Shown here in pieces: positions 50,760-53,516 of a stretch of 53,516 bases of DNA. Below the pieces are notes generated by a model. The model was not told the DNA's origin and made no database searches. It saw only the letters and a list, made by a program, of their open reading frames with translations. Made by a program: the position numbers and the translations under genes. The number at the start of each line of letters is the position of its first letter. Within the stretch, counting starts at the first letter, position 1. This DNA comes from Actinomycetota bacterium (lineage in GTDB: Bacteria > Actinomycetota > Aquicultoria > Aquicultorales > JAMCWL01), in NCBI GenBank assembly GCA_023481285.1, contig JAMCWL010000045.1, positions 1 through 53,516 of the forward strand, written 5' to 3'.

Positions 50760-51671
50760 ATGGGCGGCCGCAAGCCCCGGTTCTCCGCCCTTTGGACATC
50801 CGGCAAAGACTTCTTCTGCCATTGCTGCTCCACGGGCTTCCGGCGCTCTTCCTCTTTCGCCCGTAAAGCGGCTGATGGCATCGGCAAGGCCGTGGCGGAC
50901 GTTCTGGCCGACGACGAGGTGGCCGCGCGGGATGGCGCTCTCCAAAAAGTTGATCCCAGAGTAAAGCTCACGCTCCTCGCCATCCTCGCCGTCACGGCGA
51001 GCCTCATTCACTCTCCCGCCCTCCTCGCCATTCTATATGGTATTGGGCTCGTCCTGGCCCGGCTATCCCGAGTGGAGGTCGCCTCGCTCGCGCGGAAGGT
51101 CTGGTTTTCCGCGGGCTTCTTCGCGGCCGTCATCGCTTTGCCGGCGACGACGTCATCCATAACGCCCGGGCCGATCTTCGTCGCGCTCGGTCCCATCGCC
51201 ATCAGCGAGCCTGGAATTCTCGGCGCAACCACCCTCGTGTTGAGAGTGGTTGCCTCGGCCAACTTCGCGCTCCTCATAGCGCTAACGACGCGCTGGCCGG
51301 ACATCTTAAGAGGGCTCTCGGCCCTCAAGGTTCCGGAGGTCTTCGTCACGACTCTCGGGATGTCGCAGCGGTACGCGATCTCCCTTTTAAGAACGGTTCA
51401 TCAGCTTCATCTCGCCAAAGAGAGCCGTACGATAGGCCGCTTCCCCGCTTCAGAGGAGCGGCGCTGGGTAGCCGGAAGAATGGCTTTCGTCGTGAAGAAG
51501 TCGGTAAAGATGAGCGACGAAGTCTACAATGCGATGCTCTCCCGGGGCTACTCGGGCAGCATCCATGCTCTCTCGCCGCTCAAGGCGGGGGCGCGCGATC
51601 TTGCCTGGCTTCTATCGGCCGTCCTTTTGAGCATGGCGCTTATCCTGATAAACTACCGGGTGGTAATCTGA
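50760..51671 (+). CDS. cbiQ: Cobalt/nickel ECF transporter transmembrane protein CbiQ
   Basis: A 303-aa T-component that couples ATP hydrolysis to the S-subunit. The core has five or so spans and the signature SRGYSGSIHAL with MAFVVKKSVKMSDEVYNAM, where the ABC protein docks. VDPRVKLTLLAILAV starts the membrane domain. The first 60 residues are longer than usual and Cys-containing (FFCHCCSTGF). GGGAGGG is 8 nt before the ATG. Its stop overlaps the cbiO start (TGATG). The start could lie later if the N-terminal extension is not translated. Confidence 0.88.
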   Translation: MGGRKPRFSALWTSGKDFFCHCCSTGFRRSSSFARKAADGIGKAVADVLADDEVAARDGALQKVDPRVKLTLLAILAVTASLIHSPALLAILYGIGLVLARLSRVEVASLARKVWFSAGFFAAVIALPATTSSITPGPIFVALGPIAISEPGILGATTLVLRVVASANFALLIALTTRWPDILRGLSALKVPEVFVTTLGMSQRYAISLLRTVHQLHLAKESRTIGRFPASEERRWVAGRMAFVVKKSVKMSDEVYNAMLSRGYSGSIHALSPLKAGARDLAWLLSAVLLSMALILINYRVVI

Positions 51672-52489
51672 TGAATGAAATGCTCAAACTGACCGATGTC
51701 GAACACGCATATGCCGGAGGCATCACGGCCCTTTCCCGGATAAACCTCGCCATTCGCCCCGGCGAGCACGTCTCGATCATCGGGGCGAACGGTTCGGGAA
51801 AGTCGACGCTCCTGAAGATGATGAACGGCCTTGTCTTCCCATCGAGCGGCGAGGTCACCGCTTACGAACGTCGGCTCACGGAAGAAGCTCTAGAAGAGCC
51901 CGCATTTCGCCGCGAGTTCCGGTCGCGAGTCGGCTTCGTATTTCAAGACGCCGACGTCCAGCTCTTCTGCCCGAGCGTCTTCGATGAGCTTACATTCGGA
52001 CCCCTTCAATTGGAGATACCCGCAGTGGAGATCGAACGTCGAGTCGGTGACGTCGCACGCGCCTTGCGCATCGATGGGCTGCTTGCTCGGGCTCCCTACG
52101 GCCTCTCCGGGGGGGAGAAAAAGCGGGTGGCGATAGCGTCGGTCTTGACCATCGAGCCGGAAGTCCTGCTTCTCGACGAGCCGACCAACGCGCTCGACCC
52201 TAGGAGCCAGGTCTGGCTATTGAACCTCCTTTTCGAGTTGAAGCGGGAGGGGAAGACCGTGGTGGCTGCGACCCATGACCTATCGATCGTCGAAGATTTC
52301 GCCGACCGCGTCGTCGTCCTCTCCGAGGCGCACGAGGTGGTAGCCGACGGCCCTACCCGCGAAGTGCTAGCCGACCGGGAGCTTCTGCTCTCCGTCAACC
52401 TGATACACGAACACGCTCACCGTCACGGTGAGGTCATCCACATGCACGAGCACGGCCACGCCACCGGCCTCGACCATGGCCACAAGTAG
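51671..52489 (+). CDS. cbiO: Cobalt/nickel ECF transporter ATPase CbiO with His-rich tail
   Basis: A 272-aa ABC ATPase. Walker A is IGANGSGKSTLLKMM, the signature is LSGGEKKRVAIAS, Walker B is VLLLDEPTNALDP and the switch is AATHDLSIVEDFADR. The C-terminal 30 residues are unusual, HEHAHRHGEVIHMHEHGHATG with a further DHGHK. This tail probably binds the transported metal in the cytoplasm or senses it. The ATG overlaps the cbiQ stop by one base. It energises the CbiMN-CbiQ complex. Confidence 0.93.
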   Translation: MNEMLKLTDVEHAYAGGITALSRINLAIRPGEHVSIIGANGSGKSTLLKMMNGLVFPSSGEVTAYERRLTEEALEEPAFRREFRSRVGFVFQDADVQLFCPSVFDELTFGPLQLEIPAVEIERRVGDVARALRIDGLLARAPYGLSGGEKKRVAIASVLTIEPEVLLLDEPTNALDPRSQVWLLNLLFELKREGKTVVAATHDLSIVEDFADRVVVLSEAHEVVADGPTREVLADRELLLSVNLIHEHAHRHGEVIHMHEHGHATGLDHGHK

Positions 52490-52601
52490 TCGCCTGGCCG
52501 GACATACCCTCGGGTGCTACTCGGGCTGTTCGGCTTTTTCTTCGATCCCCGCGATGTGCTATCCTTTTTATGCGTTGAACTAATTCACAAGCGGAGCGGA
52601 C

Positions 52602-53513
52602 GTGACTGAGATCGTGGTGAGGCGGCACGTTCATATCAAAGGCGTCGTCCAAGGGGTGGGTTTTCGTCCCTTCATCTACCAGCTCGCGCGCGAGCACGCC
52701 CTTACCGGTTGGGTTTTGAACGACTCCTCGGGCGTGATCGTCGAGGTGGAGGGTTCGCCAGCCGACGTCGAGGCTTTTATCGAAGAAATCCCCTCAAAAG
52801 CGCCCCCACTGGCCAGACTTGAATCGCTCGATTTGAGCGAGGTGCCAGCGGACGGCGACATCGCCTTCACGATCAGAAAGAGCCGGGAGGAGGAGGGCGA
52901 GTTCGTCCTCGTCTCGCCCGATATCGCCACATGCGACGATTGCGTGGCCGAGCTCTTCGACCCGGCCGACAGGCGCCATCGCTATCCCTTCATCAACTGC
53001 ACGAACTGCGGCCCCCGCTTCACGATCATCGAGGATATTCCCTACGACCGGCCCAAGACGACAATGAAGAAGTTCCCGATGTGTCCCGACTGCCTTCAAG
53101 AGTACGAGGACCCGATGGACCGGCGCTTTCACGCTCAGCCGAACGCCTGCCCGACCTGCGGACCAAGATTGGAGCTCCGCATTCGTGCCCACGACTTGGA
53201 CCCGGAAAGCATGACCCCGACCGATTTCAAGGCCGTCGAGACGGACGATCCGGTAAAGAAGACAATTGGGCTGCTCGCCGAGGGCAAGATCGTGGCTATC
53301 AAGGGGCTGGGCGGTTTCCACCTTGCTTGCGATGCCCGGAATGAGGCGGCCGTCGCCGAGCTTCGCCGGCGGAAGCACCGCTATGGCAAGCCGCTCGCGA
53401 TCATGGCCGCCGACGTCGATACGGCCAGGAAGTTCTGCCGCGTGAGCGAAGACGAGGCCGGGATTTTAGCGACCCCACAGCGGCCGATAGTGCTACTGGA
53501 AACCAAAAAATGA
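52602..53513 (+). CDS. hypF: Carbamoyltransferase HypF, N-terminal part (truncated)
   Basis: HypF makes the thiocarbamate precursor of the CN ligands of [NiFe] hydrogenase. The 303-aa ORF holds the acylphosphatase domain (HVHIKGVVQGVGFRPFIYQLA), the zinc-finger repeats (CDDCVAELFDP, CTNCGPRF, CPDCLQEY, CPTCGPR) and the first part of the YrdC-like domain (KGLGGFHLACDARNEAAV). Full HypF is about 750 aa. The stop falls in an A6 run three bases before the window ends, so a base error at a contig edge is likelier than a true short gene. The GTG start has GGAG 5 nt upstream. Confidence 0.9.
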   Translation: MTEIVVRRHVHIKGVVQGVGFRPFIYQLAREHALTGWVLNDSSGVIVEVEGSPADVEAFIEEIPSKAPPLARLESLDLSEVPADGDIAFTIRKSREEEGEFVLVSPDIATCDDCVAELFDPADRRHRYPFINCTNCGPRFTIIEDIPYDRPKTTMKKFPMCPDCLQEYEDPMDRRFHAQPNACPTCGPRLELRIRAHDLDPESMTPTDFKAVETDDPVKKTIGLLAEGKIVAIKGLGGFHLACDARNEAAVAELRRRKHRYGKPLAIMAADVDTARKFCRVSEDEAGILATPQRPIVLLETKK

Positions 53514-53516
53514 GAC

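Noticed and set aside
50752-50964. 70-aa ORF starting inside the cbiM stop
   Set aside because: Out of frame with cbiQ, and the cbiQ frame has the conserved core; the GGGAGGG site fits the ATG at 50760.
1-53516. CRISPR arrays, rRNA, tRNA, integrase, phage or intact IS genes
   Set aside because: No regularly spaced long repeats, T-loop signatures, transposase or integrase motifs were found by eye on either strand.

Overview
This 53.5-kb, GC-rich bacterial window is dense with genes and reads as a chromosomal segment, not a mobile element. I see no tRNA, rRNA, CRISPR array, integrase or intact insertion sequence. The best guess is an anaerobic, deep-branching actinobacterium. A Firmicutes relative is possible. 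Pointers are an archaeal-type PEP carboxylase, the ACT/UPF0210 pair, CooT, DUF3842, fused CbiMN with CbiQO, a HypF start, frequent GTG/TTG starts and two possibly leaderless genes. Taxonomy is inference only.

Region 1 (about 0.3-13.4 kb, minus strand) is a nearly complete de novo purine operon: purD-purE-purB-nitroreductase-purC-purL-purQ-purF-purM-purN-purH. Spacing is tight, with mostly 1-14 nt overlaps. PurL carries PurS-like repeats at its N-terminus, which explains the missing purS. PurQ is interrupted by one extra G in a G7 run. purA lies separately at 19.6-20.8 kb, after an FAD-dependent dehydrogenase and before a membrane GAF-SpoIIE phosphatase.

Region 2 (about 13.7-17.5 and 22.7-32.2 kb, plus strand) concerns the cell envelope and surface glycans. 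It has three large PTPS-related (PF10131-like) GT-C-type membrane proteins, an ArnT/PMT-like glycosyltransferase, a processive GT2 synthase with an Asn/Gly/Lys repeat tail, a membrane-anchored protein with two bactofilin-like halves, and a Cys-less polytopic protein with faint exosortase resemblance. Five of these form one tightly packed block (22.7-31.7 kb). A decayed GT2 synthase remnant follows it.

Region 3 (32.2-45.4 kb) is mainly housekeeping: rpsF-ssb-rpsR, rplI-dnaB, DUF951-ychF, ACT domain plus UPF0210, YtxH, Roadblock/LC7, cold-shock protein, ppcA, STAS and lon. A candidate structured RNA with its own promoter and terminator lies between lon and the STAS gene.

Region 4 (45.7-53.5 kb, plus strand) holds a small membrane protein, an unusual PIN-transmembrane-TPR fusion, trxB-trxA, DUF3842, the nickel protein CooT, and a nickel/cobalt island. 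That island has a promoter, a riboswitch-like attenuator, a small His/Asp-rich protein, cbiMN, cbiQ, cbiO with a His-rich tail, and the start of hypF. Together these suggest metal supply to Ni enzymes such as hydrogenase or CO dehydrogenase.

Short 7-8 bp tandem repeats recur in several gaps, and one array has been absorbed into the 3' end of purD.
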